DNA of 64,000 nt from Zea mays (GCF_902167145.1 NC_050096.1:199532566-199596565), one strand, 5' to 3'; shown: positions 22,444 through 35,100, counted from the first letter of the stretch. A program made the numbers and translations. The notes: generated by a model from the letters alone, not told the origin.

Positions 22444-24834
22444 TGTGACGGAACCTCCCAAGTAATTAGGCCCACCTACAGTTGTCCTTGTCTCACAGAC
22501 ATCAGACAACCCTGTAGGTGCCCCTGAACTACTTGACAAGTTCGGTATCTTTCCTTACCTTACCAGGAACGTCTCACCCATCTTGTAGACATTACAGAAC
22601 ATCGGAGATGAAGAAATGCGGAAGCGAATTACATAACTTACATTTTATTTCAAAGGCAAGCTTGAGTTATTTTTATTACAGACCAGACTAAAAGTGAGTG
22701 CATAGAGGTAATATTATACAAACCAGGGAGGCACAAACTCCTCCCGAGAAGACAAAAGCAAAAGATCTTAGGTGGAGGACCGAGTCCTCCCGCACTTCAG
22801 TCTTGATTTTCTTCTTTCGGAACCACCTTGGCACAGAAGCAGCAAAAGTCTGCTACTTCCTCACCTAAAAACAACGAAGGGATAAACCCTGAGTATGGAA
22901 TACTCAGCAAGTCTTACCCGACTAAAGAAAAGACTCTCAAGGGTATGCTGGTTATGTGGGAGTCAAGGTAAGGCTTTTCAATATTCAAAGACTCTGTTTT
23001 GCAGAAATGCTTACTAAAGTGGATCCTTAAAAATCCAATTTTATTTGTCAAGTTAGGTAAAATTACCTGCACTAGAGTTCTTTCTACCCTAGTTCAATCA
23101 CTGGTCCTGCACTAGCCAATTTCTTAACAAAAGCCCATCGTCTTTAGTGGAATGCTACGTGTAGGGCAGTGACCAAGTCTTCATAACCGCGAAGGTACGG
23201 CGATCCGAATCGATTATACTCAGCTGAGGATCTCCAATCACACGACATATGTAGCACTTAACCCTTGCATATGTCAACCCGCCACCGGGGTTCTTAAGAC
23301 CGGATCAGGTTCACGCAGACCGAGAGCACAGATACACCACCGTCCAGCCTCTTGCCATGGAGGGTACACGCTACTCTCGCCACCGCTCCACGCCCATCTC
23401 GTGTTGTCTTATTCCGGCCTTAGTCTGCCCGAGGCAAGGCTTACCCATGACGAGGCATGTGACCAGTTAAAGGGTCCTCGATCATCAAGCCTACATCGAG
23501 ACGGTCCTTAATCGACTCAGACGGAGACACTACACCGAGACTCTCTTCTCGTGCAAGTCACCCGCCCGGTCTCAGCTTAATCATTTAACCCAAAACTTGG
23601 TACCTGGCAGAGGTACATCTTTTTCGATGTTGAATCCATCATGGCCGTGATGGATCCACCATCAAGTTTTATTTTTGAAAAGCTTCCCACCCACTTTTGC
23701 CACATCATATTTTGTAAAAACAAAACCTTTTGTTTTTCTAAAGCAAAGCTAAGCATCAAAAGCTTTTGTAAAACAGGTGATCAAGGAAGGTAATCAAATT
23801 CAAGGAAGGTAATGCAGGAATGGTTTTATCAAGCAACTCCTATCACCTAATGCAGCAATCAAGTGAGAAAGATTTTGAAATAGCAAGGGAGGTGGCAAAT
23901 GCACCGGGGCTTGCCTTCGTTAACAGGTGATTCAGGTTCGGATCCACAAATGTCGAAGTAGAAACTATTCCCGGCCTGAGTGTCCAAAGGTGGTTGTACT
24001 TGCTCTTCAGTAACTTCTATCTCTTCTTCACGTTCTAATCATAGCCATTCACAAGTATAAGAATGGATGCCATGGGATGCTCATGAGGATGCAAGGATAT
24101 CATAAATTTATTATTTATGTCTTGAATACAACTTGCCTTCACGGAGTTCCGGGAACTTAGGGTTTCCGGAGTCGGTAAAGGAGTTCATGGAGCAGGGGGG
24201 AGTGGTTTTGGGTTTAGTGATCAAACAAGGTCCAAATCAAACCAAACTCTACCCATAGCTTCTAAATAATGTGATAAGTTCACATAAAAAGTTTGGGAAA
24301 TTTTGGGCTTATTATTTATTCTCTAAAAATCCAGAATCAATGGTTTAGGCTATTTTAAATATCCTAAAATTCCTTTTTCAAACTAAAAATCATAGAACTA
24401 TTTTTATTAAATACTATGGAAAATAACAAGCCTAGGAAAATTGGTCTCATAATTTTAGGATTTTTCTACTATTTTCTACCGTTTTTCAAAGTTCTGCTGA
24501 AAAAGAAAAAGGAAAAAGAGGAGCAGTACTGGGCCGATTCAGGTCCAGCCGGCCCAAGCCCGAGCGGATTCGCGCGCGCGCCCGCGCCCGCGAGGCGACT
24601 TTGCGCAGAGGCCCTCGGCTTAACGGCTAAACAGAAATAGGTCCGTTTACTATTGTTTTAAGTCACTGACAGTTCACGAAAAGGTCCCCGGGTTCTTGTC
24701 AATTCACAACTCGCAGTCCCCGACGGCGCTCAAGCGCGGCCGTGCTCCGACGAGCAAGCAGACCGGCCGATTGGGGCAGTGACCGGTGCTCCCGAGCGAC
24801 ATACACGGAATTAAACTCCTACGGAGCATTTCCC

Positions 24835-25149
24835 CTAACCTAATTGTACTAATGGTGGACTGGGGAGTTCCGGCCACGGTGGCCGTAAGCAAAATGGGGA
24901 CATGATCGTGTTCCCGGCGACCCAGGGCGGTCTAGTTCGATTCAATGCTTCGGTAAGCATCAAGAGGACACAAAGATGTTGAAACAAGAGAACCGAGGGT
25001 GAGATCGGACCTGAAACGGGCTGTCCACGGCGAGCTCGATTCACGGCGGCGGAAAATGGATTTGGGGGAAACGAGAAATTCAAGTGCGCGGGTGGATGAT
25101 TGTGGCCGATTAGCGGTGGCTGGATGCGTAAGGATGTGGTGAAGCTCAC
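24835..25149 (-). CDS. Possible upstream ORF in the D leader (104 aa)
   Basis: The first substantial ATG frame after the TATA-like site at 25159, starting about 10 bp downstream on the minus strand, so it may start at or just before the real transcript start. It is identical in the 5' LTR copy (34507-34821), which is the copy that would drive the genomic RNA. No recognisable domain; Pro- and Leu-rich. It may be a chance frame. Confidence 0.25.
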   Translation of the reverse strand: MSFTTSLRIQPPLIGHNHPPAHLNFSFPPNPFSAAVNRARRGQPVSGPISPSVLLFQHLCVLLMLTEALNRTRPPWVAGNTIMSPFCLRPPWPELPSPPLVQLG

Positions 25150-25158
25150 GGCGGGGTC

Positions 25159-25166
25159 AATTTATA
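25159..25166 (-). promoter_or_regulatory. TATA-like box of D 3' LTR
   Basis: TATAAATT on the minus strand in GCTCTATAAATTGACC. It is the only good candidate noticed between AT-rich U3 and the GC-rich leader. Confidence 0.5.
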
Positions 25167-26134
25167 GAGCTCCGAAGCGGTGGCACTTAATTTGATCGCG
25201 ATGCGTCGACGGCCGGAGAGGAGGAAGAAGCACTGGCTTCGCGGGTACGTGGCCAACGACGTGGCAGTAACTCCGGTGAGCCACGGAGGGTTCAGAGAAG
25301 GTCATGGCGACACGGTGAAAGTGTAGAGCCACGCGGCACCCGGCCGAGAGGCGGCGGTCGACGGCGAGTACTTACCGCCAGCCGCAAAGTCGAAGGAAGA
25401 CAGGGGGGGTTCGTCGGAGTGGTGGCCAGCTCACTGGTGACGAGGACCTTACCGCGACAGACTTATCTAGTGACCGCCGAGCACGAATCACAGCGACGAC
25501 GATCGACGGCGACGGCTACCGGCGACGGGCACGGGAAAGATCTTCTTCAGGTTTAACGGTTACTGTACCATGGCCATAGTTCATCAGTGCACCTGACCGA
25601 GCGAGTTGAGAGCCATTTTTCTCCAGATTTCATGTGACGACAGGTCCAAGTCTCTGCACCAAAGTTGTAGAGTTACAAACCAGCTACAATCCAACTATAG
25701 AGATCAAACTCATTTGAGCACTGGATCATGCTTGGATTTGGGCTAGAAGTTGATGTCAGTCATGTGCTATACTGAATTTCAGATCAAACAGCCTGACATC
25801 CAGTTTTGGATTGGGTTTTTCTCCAAATTTCTCATAACAACTAAGCTCACACTCTTTAGCAAAGTTGTTCTCCTATAATGGGTCTTCAATTTTGATGTGG
25901 TGACCTAGGGCAAAAACCCTATGCTTTGCAAGTTACAAAGCCCTAAAGTGGAGCCTATTCACTGATTTTCAGACTTAGAGCAAAACTCAAATGAGGTCCA
26001 TTTTGCATTTAGGTCCAAAACCTTGGGTTTTGCTTTCAAGTACACATTTTTGTGAACCAAGGGACTTAAGAAACCTATTTGGCTTGGTTTTTGCACTTTA
26101 GCCCAAAAGTGGGCTAATTTTGCACAGAAGCCCC

Positions 26135-26176
26135 TAGGGTTTGGTTTAGGGTTTTCCAGGGTTCCAATTAGGGTTT
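26135..26176. promoter_or_regulatory. Cluster of three telobox motifs in D U3
   Basis: TAGGGTTT-type motifs at 26135-26142, 26146-26154 and 26168-26176 (AAACCCTA on the element's sense strand), about 300 bp inside U3. Teloboxes are known promoter elements of plant ribosomal-protein and cell-cycle genes. The copy in the other LTR is at 35807-35848. Confidence 0.45.
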
Positions 26177-26464
26177 CTGGCATCCCAGGGGTATAAATGT
26201 GATTCAACTTAGTGTTTGGGGATGTTTTATGACTTTTCTCACAAGCCCTAAAGTTTTTCTCAACTTGGGTTAAGTTTTACCCCTTTAACCACTAGTTAAG
26301 GTTAAGTTCTTTAACCAGGGTCCTAATTTGTAAAACTTTAAAACAATACAACTTGTTTGAAATTTTTGCCTAGTGAATGCACTCTAGGTGTATCAAACAT
26401 ATGCAATGCCAATGCTATGATGTCATGCTCAGGTTTTAGTTATAGTAACACCAGGGGTGTTACA

Positions 26465-26480
26465 TCCTTCCCCCCATAAA
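26465..26480 (-). other. D polypurine tract
   Basis: The minus strand reads ATGGGGGGAAGGA directly before the 3' LTR start TGTAACACC. It is the plus-strand primer site. Confidence 0.85.
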
Positions 26481-26616
26481 AGAATCTCGTCCCGAGATTA
26501 AAAATCCTAGGGTAGGTAATGGTAAAGGAAACACATCACATTTTTATTTCCTTATTTTTGGTACAAGACAGGGGTGATGTGGGGGTTACTTCTTTATTAC
26601 AACAGCTATACAGGCT

Positions 26617-28131
26617 TTACAATTTACATGAGGCTAGAAAGCCTGGGAAATTCTTATCTAAAAAGTCTTGGGTTTCCCATGTAGCCTCAGCTTCCGAATG
26701 CTGGTTCCACTGTATCTTGTAGAACTTGAGAGTCTTTCTTCGGGTGACCCTGTCCTTTTGATCCAGAACTCGAATAGGATGTTCCGAGTATGTTAAATCT
26801 GGTTCCAGGACAACATCAGTCACTTCAACGGTTCGATCAGGAACCCGAAGACACTTCTTCAATTGTGACACGTGGAACACATTGTGCACAGCAGACAATG
26901 TTTCGGGGAGCTGAAGTCGATACGCCACTGGCCCATATCTTTCCAGAATAAGAAAAGGACCAATATATCGTGGTGCAAGTTTTCCTTTAACTCCGAAACG
27001 CGATACGCCCTTCATTGGTGAGACCTTCAAGTAGACATAGTCTCCTTCAAGAAAATATAAGGGCATTCGCCGTTTGTCTGCATAACTCTTTTGTCGTGCT
27101 TGAGCTTTCTTCATATTATGGATAATTCTCTGAATCTTTTCTTCAACCTCTTTCACCATATCAGGTCTAAAGAAGTATCTTTCTCCGGGTTCAGACCAAT
27201 TTAGCGGAGTCCGACACCGTCGTCCATATAAAGCTTCAAAGGGTGCCATCTTGATACTTTCTTGATAACTGTTATTATATGAAAACTCCGCTAAAGGTAG
27301 ACATTCATCCCATTTTAGTGAGAAATCCAGGACACATGCCCGTAGCATATCTTCAAGTATTTGGTTCACTCTCTCAGTTTGTCCACTGGTTTGAGGATGA
27401 TAGTCCGAACTGTGGAGCAGTTTAGTACCCAGGAATTTATGAAGTTCTTCCCAGAATTTAGATACGAATTGAGGTCCACGATCCAACACTATAGTCTTTG
27501 GAACACCATGCAAACTGAGAATACGGGTAATGTATAACTCCGCAAGGGTAATGACGGGATATTTCACCTTGACCGGGAGAAAGTGGGCGATCTTTGTAAG
27601 TCGATCGATGATAACCCAGATGGAGTCAAAGCCTTTTGCGGTTCTGGGCAATCCCACAATGAAGTCCATGCTGATGTCTTCCCATTTCCATGTTGGGATT
27701 GGCAAAGATTGTAATGGACCAGCAGTTTTCATGTGTATGGCCTTGACACGTCTGCAGGTGTCGCATTTAGCCACATAGCGTGCAATCTCAATCTTCATCT
27801 TAGTCCACCAGTAATGCTGCTTTAAGTCTTGATACATCTTAGTGCTTCCGGGATGAATAGAGTAGCGACTAAGATGTGCTTCATCCAGAATTTGCTGGCG
27901 GAGCTCTTCGTTCTTTGGCACAACTATGCGGTTTTTAAACCATATCACACCTTGATCGTCTTCTTTGAAACACTTGGCTGTTCCAGCCCTTATCTTTTCT
28001 CGTATGTGCTTCATACCCAGATTATCCTTTTGAGCATCAATTATTCTTTGCAAAATGATTGACTCAAGCCTTAACTGATTTAGAGTCCCTTGTTGAATGA
28101 TCCCAGGTTTAGCTTTTCCATTTCTTGACAC
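26617..28131 (-). CDS. pol: D integrase with C-terminal chromodomain, one frame off gag-pol
   Basis: An open frame of about 504 codons. Zinc-binding HHCC region near residues 60-110 ([25 protein letters not shown]); catalytic core with first Asp in MDFIVGLP (about 155), second in LDRGPQF (about 215) and Glu in [10 protein letters not shown] (about 250); a GPY/F-type stretch; and a C-terminal chromodomain (about 440-500, [17 protein letters not shown]), which in chromoviruses directs integration to marked chromatin. The listed start is a GTG, not a true start. The frame overlaps the end of gag-pol by 52 bp in the -1 frame, so integrase should be part of the polyprotein; a one-base loss within 28080-28131 is the likely cause. 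Confidence 0.93.
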   Translation of the reverse strand: MSRNGKAKPGIIQQGTLNQLRLESIILQRIIDAQKDNLGMKHIREKIRAGTAKCFKEDDQGVIWFKNRIVVPKNEELRQQILDEAHLSRYSIHPGSTKMYQDLKQHYWWTKMKIEIARYVAKCDTCRRVKAIHMKTAGPLQSLPIPTWKWEDISMDFIVGLPRTAKGFDSIWVIIDRLTKIAHFLPVKVKYPVITLAELYITRILSLHGVPKTIVLDRGPQFVSKFWEELHKFLGTKLLHSSDYHPQTSGQTERVNQILEDMLRACVLDFSLKWDECLPLAEFSYNNSYQESIKMAPFEALYGRRCRTPLNWSEPGERYFFRPDMVKEVEEKIQRIIHNMKKAQARQKSYADKRRMPLYFLEGDYVYLKVSPMKGVSRFGVKGKLAPRYIGPFLILERYGPVAYRLQLPETLSAVHNVFHVSQLKKCLRVPDRTVEVTDVVLEPDLTYSEHPIRVLDQKDRVTRRKTLKFYKIQWNQHSEAEATWETQDFLDKNFPGFLASCKL

Positions 28132-31094
28132 AAAGTGTTCTCGAAGATCTTCGCCATAAGACAGTGGCAGGAAGTCTTACGACTCAATGCATCTGCCACC
28201 ACATTGGCCTTGCCTGGGTGATAATGGATCTCCAGTTCATAGTCTTTAATGAGCTCAAGCCATCGTCTTTGCCTCATATTTAACTCTGACTGGGTGAAGA
28301 TGTACTTCAAACTTTTATGATCTGTATATATATGACAGATATTTCCCAGCAGATAGTGACGCCAAATCTTTAGGGCATGAACCACAGCAGCTAGCTCCAG
28401 ATCATGAGTTGGATAGTGCTCCTCATGCCGGCGCAATTGCCTTGAAGCATACGCAATCACTCGGCCCTCTTGCATCAGTACACAGCCGAGCCCACTGCCA
28501 GATGCATCACAATATACATCAAAAGGTTTAGTGATGTCCGGTTGAGCCAATACCGGAGCAGTGGTCAATAGTGTCTTCAGTTGCTCAAAGGCTTCATTGC
28601 ACTTAGAAGACCAATTGAACTTAGTGTCATTTTTCAACAAACTTGTGATTGGCTTCACAAGCTTAGAAAAATCTGGTATGAATCTGCGATAATACCCAGC
28701 TAGTCCAAGAAAACTCCGGACTTGGTGAACAGTTGTTGGGGGTTTCCACTCCAGAATATCCTTGACCTTGCTAGGATCTACCGCAATTCCTTTAGCCGAT
28801 AACACGTGCCCCAAAAATTGAATTTCTTCCAGCCAGAACGCGCACTTACTGAACTTGGCATATAGCTGATGTTCCCTTAGGCGCGTCAATACAATCCGTA
28901 AATGCTGAGCATGGTCCTCTTCATTCTTGGAATATATCAAGATATCGTCAATGAAGACTACCACGAATTTTTCCAATTCGGGCATGAACACCGAGTTCAT
29001 TAAATAAGTGAAATGGGCAGGAGCATTTGTGAGCCCAAAAGACATTACCAAGTATTCAAACAATCCATACCGCGTAGTAAACGCGGTCTTCGGTATATCC
29101 TCGGGCCGAATACGGATTTGATGATAGCCCGACCTGAGATCAATTTTGGAAAATACCCTCGCCCCAGTCAGTTGATCAAATAAGATGTCGATCCTGGGAA
29201 GGGGGTACTTATTTTTAATAGTGACCTCATTTAGGGGTCGATAATCCACGCACATTCTCAAGGTTTGATCTTTCTTCTTAACAAAAATGGCGGGACAACC
29301 CCACGGGGACGAGCTTGGCCGGATAAATCCCTTATTCAATAGATCTTGCAATTGAATCTTCAGTTCCGCCAACTCATTAGGGGGCATGCGGTACGATCTT
29401 CGAGAGATAGGAGCCGTACCGGGCTTTAGCTCAATTACGAATTCTACATCTCTTTCAGGGGGTAGTCCAGGCAAATCTTCCGGAAATACATCTGGAAACT
29501 CACATACTACCGGAATGTTCTTGATCTCCGGTACAATGGCTTCATAGACTCTACCAGAAGCTTTGGCTGGATTGGTTGCGGGGAGAGTCAAAAGAATCTC
29601 TTCTTGGTTATAGCTCAACCTGACGGTTCGGAGTTCAGTGTTGAGGATTGCCTTGTGTTGGGTTAACCAATTCATACCCAAGATTACATCTATATCCTGG
29701 CCCTTTAGAACAATCATGTTAGCAGGAAAGTTCCGTCCGGCCATTGTTACTGGCACTCCATAGGCCACTTCTTTAGTAAAAATATGTCCCCCAGGTGAAT
29801 GAATTTTAAATCCCTCTTTTGATTCATGACATGCAATATGATGTTGCTCCACAAATGTCTTGCTAATGAAGGTATGCGAAGCACCAGAATCAAAAAGAAT
29901 TATTGCAGGGTGACTGGCCACAGGGAACGTACCCATCATCACCGGCTCTCCTTCCGGTGTAGTAGCCACTTGCGTATAATATACTCGCCCCGCTTTCTTG
30001 GTATTCTTGCCCGAAGTACTTCCCTTGCCTGGAGCTGAATTTCCCGATCCTTGCTGATTATTAGCCTGATTTTGCCTTGGATAGGGACAATCTTTAATAA
30101 AATGCCCAGATTTGCCACAGTTAAAACATCCAGTTGAAGAACTTGGCAGCGCAGGGAATCGAGTGCCTGGGGCACCCGGCTGACTTGAGGCAGTAGGGGC
30201 TTTGTTGGAACGAATAATTATAGGCTGCTTGAAAGGGAAAGATGGTGCACTTGCACGGTTCTGGTTAGAGGGCCGGAGAATAAACCGTTGCCTCTTTACC
30301 GGGCCCTGATTAGGCCGATCACCACTGAATCCCTTACTTTTCCCAGAATTTGCATATTTGGCCTCCACAGATAAGGCTGTGCTGACAGCCTTTCCATAAG
30401 TAAGATCTATGCATGTGGCCATTTTCCTTTGTAGCCGATCATTCAGTCCCCGCATAAAACAGTTCTTCTTCTTCAAATCTGTATTCACCTGATCGATAGC
30501 ATACTGCGACAGGTGATTGAATTTGTTGAGATATTGAGTAATAGTATCTCCACCTTGTTGTAACTTCATAAACTCCTCTTGTTTCATGTGCAGCACTCCT
30601 TCGGGGATGTAGTGTTCACGAAAAGCTGCTTTAAACTCGTTCCAGGTGACTTGATGGTTATCAGGTTGAATAGCCATGAAATTTCCCCACCAGGTACTGG
30701 CAGGACCACGGAGTTGTTGTGCGGCGAACAACGGCTTTTGCGTTTCCGAGCAACAGAGAAGACCAAACTTTTGCTCGATAACCCGAATCCACTCGTCAGC
30801 CTCGAGCGGGTCTTCTGCTTTGATGAAGAGAGGCGGACGAGTCTCAGAGAAATCCAGATAAGTGGTCTCACGGGGACCTTGTTGGAATCCTCTTCCTGCT
30901 TGTTGTTGAAGCTGTTGCTGACCCGCCATCTCCCTAAGGAAGCGGGTATTATCGGCGGTGGCATTCACCAAGGCGGCGATTGCCTCAGCTAACGTGGGAG
31001 GAACTGGAGGTGGGTTTGGGGTAGCATCCCGTCCCCCAGAAGTTCCTGCTGCATCCTGTCCTCGAGTCCTGGTCGGCATCTGTGGCAAAAACAT
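28080..31094 (-). CDS. gag-pol: D Gag-protease-RT-RNase H polyprotein
   Basis: A 1004-codon frame from ATG at 31094; a second ATG six codons on (MPTRTRGQD) is also possible. Gag domain about residues 75-260, zinc knuckle [14 protein letters not shown] about 321-336, aspartic protease [10 protein letters not shown] about 400, RT with catalytic FIDDILIYS about 713, and RNase H with DASGSGLG about 861. The frame ends 28 codons after the VVADALSRK motif that normally leads into integrase, because of the frameshift noted for the integrase entry. All catalytic motifs are present. It lies between the small upstream ORF and integrase, the usual single-polyprotein order of this clade. Confidence 0.95.
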   Translation of the reverse strand: MFLPQMPTRTRGQDAAGTSGGRDATPNPPPVPPTLAEAIAALVNATADNTRFLREMAGQQQLQQQAGRGFQQGPRETTYLDFSETRPPLFIKAEDPLEADEWIRVIEQKFGLLCCSETQKPLFAAQQLRGPASTWWGNFMAIQPDNHQVTWNEFKAAFREHYIPEGVLHMKQEEFMKLQQGGDTITQYLNKFNHLSQYAIDQVNTDLKKKNCFMRGLNDRLQRKMATCIDLTYGKAVSTALSVEAKYANSGKSKGFSGDRPNQGPVKRQRFILRPSNQNRASAPSFPFKQPIIIRSNKAPTASSQPGAPGTRFPALPSSSTGCFNCGKSGHFIKDCPYPRQNQANNQQGSGNSAPGKGSTSGKNTKKAGRVYYTQVATTPEGEPVMMGTFPVASHPAIILFDSGASHTFISKTFVEQHHIACHESKEGFKIHSPGGHIFTKEVAYGVPVTMAGRNFPANMIVLKGQDIDVILGMNWLTQHKAILNTELRTVRLSYNQEEILLTLPATNPAKASGRVYEAIVPEIKNIPVVCEFPDVFPEDLPGLPPERDVEFVIELKPGTAPISRRSYRMPPNELAELKIQLQDLLNKGFIRPSSSPWGCPAIFVKKKDQTLRMCVDYRPLNEVTIKNKYPLPRIDILFDQLTGARVFSKIDLRSGYHQIRIRPEDIPKTAFTTRYGLFEYLVMSFGLTNAPAHFTYLMNSVFMPELEKFVVVFIDDILIYSKNEEDHAQHLRIVLTRLREHQLYAKFSKCAFWLEEIQFLGHVLSAKGIAVDPSKVKDILEWKPPTTVHQVRSFLGLAGYYRRFIPDFSKLVKPITSLLKNDTKFNWSSKCNEAFEQLKTLLTTAPVLAQPDITKPFDVYCDASGSGLGCVLMQEGRVIAYASRQLRRHEEHYPTHDLELAAVVHALKIWRHYLLGNICHIYTDHKSLKYIFTQSELNMRQRRWLELIKDYELEIHYHPGKANVVADALSRKTSCHCLMAKIFENTLCQEMEKLNLGSFNKGL

Positions 31095-31292
31095 TTGAAG
31101 TAAACATAATGTGCCAGAGAAAACCTTCCATTTTACATTACTATAAAAAGTAATGATACAGACTCGATATTACATAACAGGATACAATACCCATTATACA
31201 AAAGTTCAACCTATTAACAGGATACAATACCCATTATACAACAATACACCCTACAATACCCTACCATACACTACTCTACTTCTATTACACCT

Positions 31293-31877
31293 TTATTCCT
31301 GCTTGCCATCAGTCTTGGCGGCTTCATCGTCAGGTGTGGGAGTCCAGACGTCAACCAACCTCAAAGAAGGAGGAGGCTCAAAAAGGTCTAACTCCCCACC
31401 CAGCGCACGTCCCGCAACGTGAGATGGTCCAGCTTCCGCCTCAGCAGGTGGTGCAGGCTCACTTGGGTGTAGTTGTGAGTATAATATATGGACTTCCTCG
31501 TGCAACGTGTTGCAGTAAACCTGCAGGTTATCAACAGTCGAGCTAAGTTCTTTAACTCGGGCCTGAGCCCTTGCTTCCTTAGCACACATTAGCAAACGAG
31601 ACTGTACGGCCCAGTCAAGTGCTAAGTCTCGATCAGCGAGTTGATCCTGCAAGTGTCGGATGTCCCTTCTCAGTTCGTTGATTCTATCACCGTCAGCGAC
31701 CCAAGCATCAGTCCTATGTTGAAGCGCTGCCTGAAGTCGACTCACACGAGCTTCAAGGTCTCCGATAGGGTCGTTGCTTCCACTGCTGCTACTTTCATGT
31801 CGGGGAGCCAATTGATGCCGAGGCACCCCAATTGGTCCCGTGGACTTGCGTGCCGTTAGCCTGGTACGTGGCGGCAT
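31293..31877 (-). CDS. D extra ORF upstream of gag: 194-aa coiled-coil protein
   Basis: Minus-strand frame starting at ATG 31877 (MPPRTRLTARKSTG); the frame is open 14 codons upstream to another ATG at 31919. It sits between the PBS (32102) and the gag ATG (31094), with its stop about 200 bp before gag. The N-terminus is basic; the middle (about residues 40-130) is Leu/Arg/Glu-rich with heptad-like spacing (LEARVSRLQAALQ, ELRRDIRHLQDQLADRD), suggesting a coiled coil; the C-terminus is acidic and Pro-rich. I do not recognise the function. Extra ORFs before gag are, from memory, reported in some grass Del/Tekay-type elements. The frame is clean in an otherwise near-intact element. Confidence 0.65.
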   Translation of the reverse strand: MPPRTRLTARKSTGPIGVPRHQLAPRHESSSSGSNDPIGDLEARVSRLQAALQHRTDAWVADGDRINELRRDIRHLQDQLADRDLALDWAVQSRLLMCAKEARAQARVKELSSTVDNLQVYCNTLHEEVHILYSQLHPSEPAPPAEAEAGPSHVAGRALGGELDLFEPPPSLRLVDVWTPTPDDEAAKTDGKQE

Positions 31878-32101
31878 CTTTTCTAAGGGGGAAAATGTTA
31901 TTAGTATGATTCTTAGCATGATGCATGTATAATTACAGAATCAACCTTAGTCGATTCAACCTTCTATATGTTGCACTCTTCCTATCTGGTCTTTAAGATA
32001 GACTCTTCAGAATACTTAGGTAAGAGGAGAAAAGAATTTTTAGGTAAGACTCTTAAAAATCCTTTTGAAGATGCTTCATAATATCTGCCAAGAAGGGCTA
32101 C

Positions 32102-32113
32102 GCTCCGATACCA
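32102..32113 (-). other. D primer-binding site (initiator Met tRNA, one mismatch)
   Basis: The minus strand reads TGGTATCGGAGC, two bases inside the 5' LTR; the common plant initiator-Met site is TGGTATCAGAGC. Confidence 0.85.
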
Positions 32114-32115
32114 GC

Positions 32116-35100
32116 TGTGACGGAACCTCCCAAGTAATTAGGCCCACCTACAGTTGTCCTTGTCTCACAGACATCAGACAACCCTGTAGGTGCCCCTGAA
32201 CTACTTGACAAGTTCGGTATCTTTCCTTACCTTACCAGGAACGTCTCACCCATCTTGTAGACATTACAGAACATCGGAGATGAAGAAATGCGGAAGCGAA
32301 TTACATAACTTACATTTTATTTCAAAGGCAAGCTTGAGTTATTTTTATTACAGACCAGACTAAAAGTGAGTGCATAGAGGTAATATTATACAAACCAGGG
32401 AGGCACAAACTCCTCCCGAGAAGACAAAAGCAAAAGATCTTAGGTGGAGGACCGAGTCCTCCCGCACTTCAGTCTTGATTTTCTTCTTTCGGAACCACCT
32501 TGGCACAGAAGCAGCAAAAGTCTGCTACTTCCTCACCTAAAAACAACGAAGGGATAAACCCTGAGTATGGAATACTCAGCAAGTCTTACCCGACTAAAGA
32601 AAAGACTCTCAAGGGTATGCTGGTTATGTGGGAGTCAAGGTAAGGCTTTTCAATATTCAAAGACTCTGTTTTGCAGAAATGCTTACTAAAGTGGATCCTT
32701 AAAAATCCAATTTTATTTGTCAAGTTAGGTAAAATTACCTGCACTAGAGTTCTTTCTACCCTAGTTCAATCACTGGTCCTGCACTAGCCAATTTCTTAAC
32801 AAAAGCCCATCGTCTTTAGTGGAATGCTACGTGTAGGGCAGTGACCAAGTCTTCATAACCGCGAAGGTACGGCGATCCGAATCGATTATACTCAGCTGAG
32901 GATCTCCAATCACACGACATATGTAGCACTTAACCCTTGCATATGTCAACCCGCCACCGGGGTTCTTAAGACCGGATCAGGTTCACGCAGACCGAGAGCA
33001 CAGATACACCACCGTCCAGCCTCTTGCCACGGAGGGTACACGCTACTCTCGCCACCGCTCCACGCCCATCTCGTGTTGTCTTATTCCGGCCTTAGTCTGC
33101 CCGAGGCAAGGCTTACCCATGACGAGGCATGTGACCAGTTAAAGGGTCCTCGATCATCAAGCCTACATCGAGACGGTCCTTAATCGACTCAGACGGAGAC
33201 ACTACACCGAGACTCTCTTCTCGTGCAAGTCACCCGCCCGGTCTCAGCTTAATCATTTAACCCAAAACTTGGTACCTGGCAGAGGTACATCTTTTTCGAT
33301 GTTGAATCCATCATGGCCGTGATGGATCCACCATCAAGTTTTATTTTTGAAAAGCTTCCCACCCACTTTTGCCACATCATATTTTGTAAAAACAAAACCT
33401 TTTGTTTTTCTAAAGCAAAGCTAAGCATCAAAAGCTTTTGTAAAACAGGTGATCAAGGAAGGTAATCAAATTCAAGGAAGGTAATGCAGGAATGGTTTTA
33501 TCAAGCAACTCCTATCACCTAATGCAGCAATCAAGTGAGAAAGATTTTGAAATAGCAAGGGAGGTGGCAAATGCACCGGGGCTTGCCTTCGTTAACAGGT
33601 GATTCAGGTTCGGATCCACAAATGTCGAAGTAGAAACTATTCCCGGCCTGAGTGTCCAAAGGTGGTTGTACTTGCTCTTCAGTAACTTCTATCTCTTCTT
33701 CACGTTCTAATCATAGCCATTCACAAGTATAAGAATGGATGCCATGGGATGCTCATGAGGATGCAAGGATATCATAAATTTATTATTTATGTCTTGAATA
33801 CAACTTGCCTTCACGGAGTTCCGGGAACTTAGGGTTTCCGGAGTCGGTAAAGGAGTTCATGGAGCAGGGGGGAGTGGTTTTGGGTTTAGTGATCAAACAA
33901 GGTCCAAATCAAACCAAACTCTACCCATAGCTTCTAAATAATGTGATAAGTTCACATAAAAAGTTTGGGAAATTTTGGGCTTATTATTTATTCTCTAAAA
34001 ATCCAGAATCAATGGTTTAGGCTATTTTAAATATCCTAAAATTCCTTTTTCAAACTAAAAATCATAGAACTATTTTTATTAAATACTATGGAAAATAACA
34101 AGCCTAGGAAAATTGGTCTCATAATTTTAGGATTTTTCTACTATTTTCTACCGTTTTTCAAAGTTCTGCTGAAAAAGAAAAAGGAAAAAGAGGAGCAGTA
34201 CTGGGCCGATTCAGGTCCAGCCGGCCCAAGCCCGAGCGGATTCGCGCGCGCGCCCGCGCCCGCGAGGCGACTTTGCGCAGAGGCCCTCGGCTTAACGGCT
34301 AAACAGAAATAGGTCCGTTTACTATTGTTTTAAGTCACTGACAGTTCACGAAAAGGTCCCCGGGTTCTTGTCAATTCACAACTCGCAGTCCCCGACGGCG
34401 CTCAAGCGCGGCCGTGCTCCGACGAGCAAGCAGACCGGTCGATTGGGGCAGTGACCGGTGCTCCCGAGCGACATACACGGAATTAAACTCCTACGGAGCA
34501 TTTCCCCTAACCTAATTGTACTAATGGTGGACTGGGGAGTTCCGGCCACGGTGGCCGTAAGCAAAATGGGGACATGATCGTGTTCCCGGCGACCCAGGGC
34601 GGTCTAGTTCGATTCAATGCTTCGGTAAGCATCAAGAGGACACAAAGATGTTGAAACAAGAGAACCGAGGGTGAGATCGGACCTGAAACGGGCTGTCCAC
34701 GGCGAGCTCGATTCACGGCGGCGGAAAATGGATTTGGGGGAAACGAGAAATTCAAGTGCGCGGGTGGATGATTGTGGCCGATTAGCGGTGGCTGGATGCG
34801 TAAGGATGTGGTGAAGCTCACGGCGGGGTCAATTTATAGAGCTCCGAAGCGGTGGCACTTAATTTGATCGCGATGCGTCGACGGCCGGAGAGGAGGAAGA
34901 AGCACTGGCTTCGCGGGTACGTGGCCAACGACGTGGCAGTAACTCCGGTGAGCCACGGAGGGTTCAGAGAAGGTCATGGCGACACGGTGAAAGTGTAGAG
35001 CCACGCGGCACCCGGCCGAGAGGCGGCGGTCGACGGCGAGTACTTACCGCCAGCCGCAAAGTCGAAGGAAGACAGGGGGGGTTCGTCGGAGTGGTGGCCA

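Larger units (their letters stand above)
22444..26464 (-). repeat. D 3' LTR (4021 bp)
   Basis: Plus-strand start TGTGACGGAACC and end GGGGTGTTACA. Differences from the other LTR lie at 23358, 24767, 25514, 25641 and 25799 (partners 9672 bp to the right): four transitions and one transversion. A TATA-like site at 25159-25166 puts U3 at about 1.3 kb and leaves about 2.7 kb for R and U5. Short ORFs inside (for example 24835-25149, minus) have no recognisable product. Confidence 0.96.

Noticed and set aside
24416..24640. 74-codon ORF in the D LTR with a hydrophobic start
   Set aside because: It is on the strand opposite to the element, has no homology I recognise, and ends in low-complexity GC-rich sequence.
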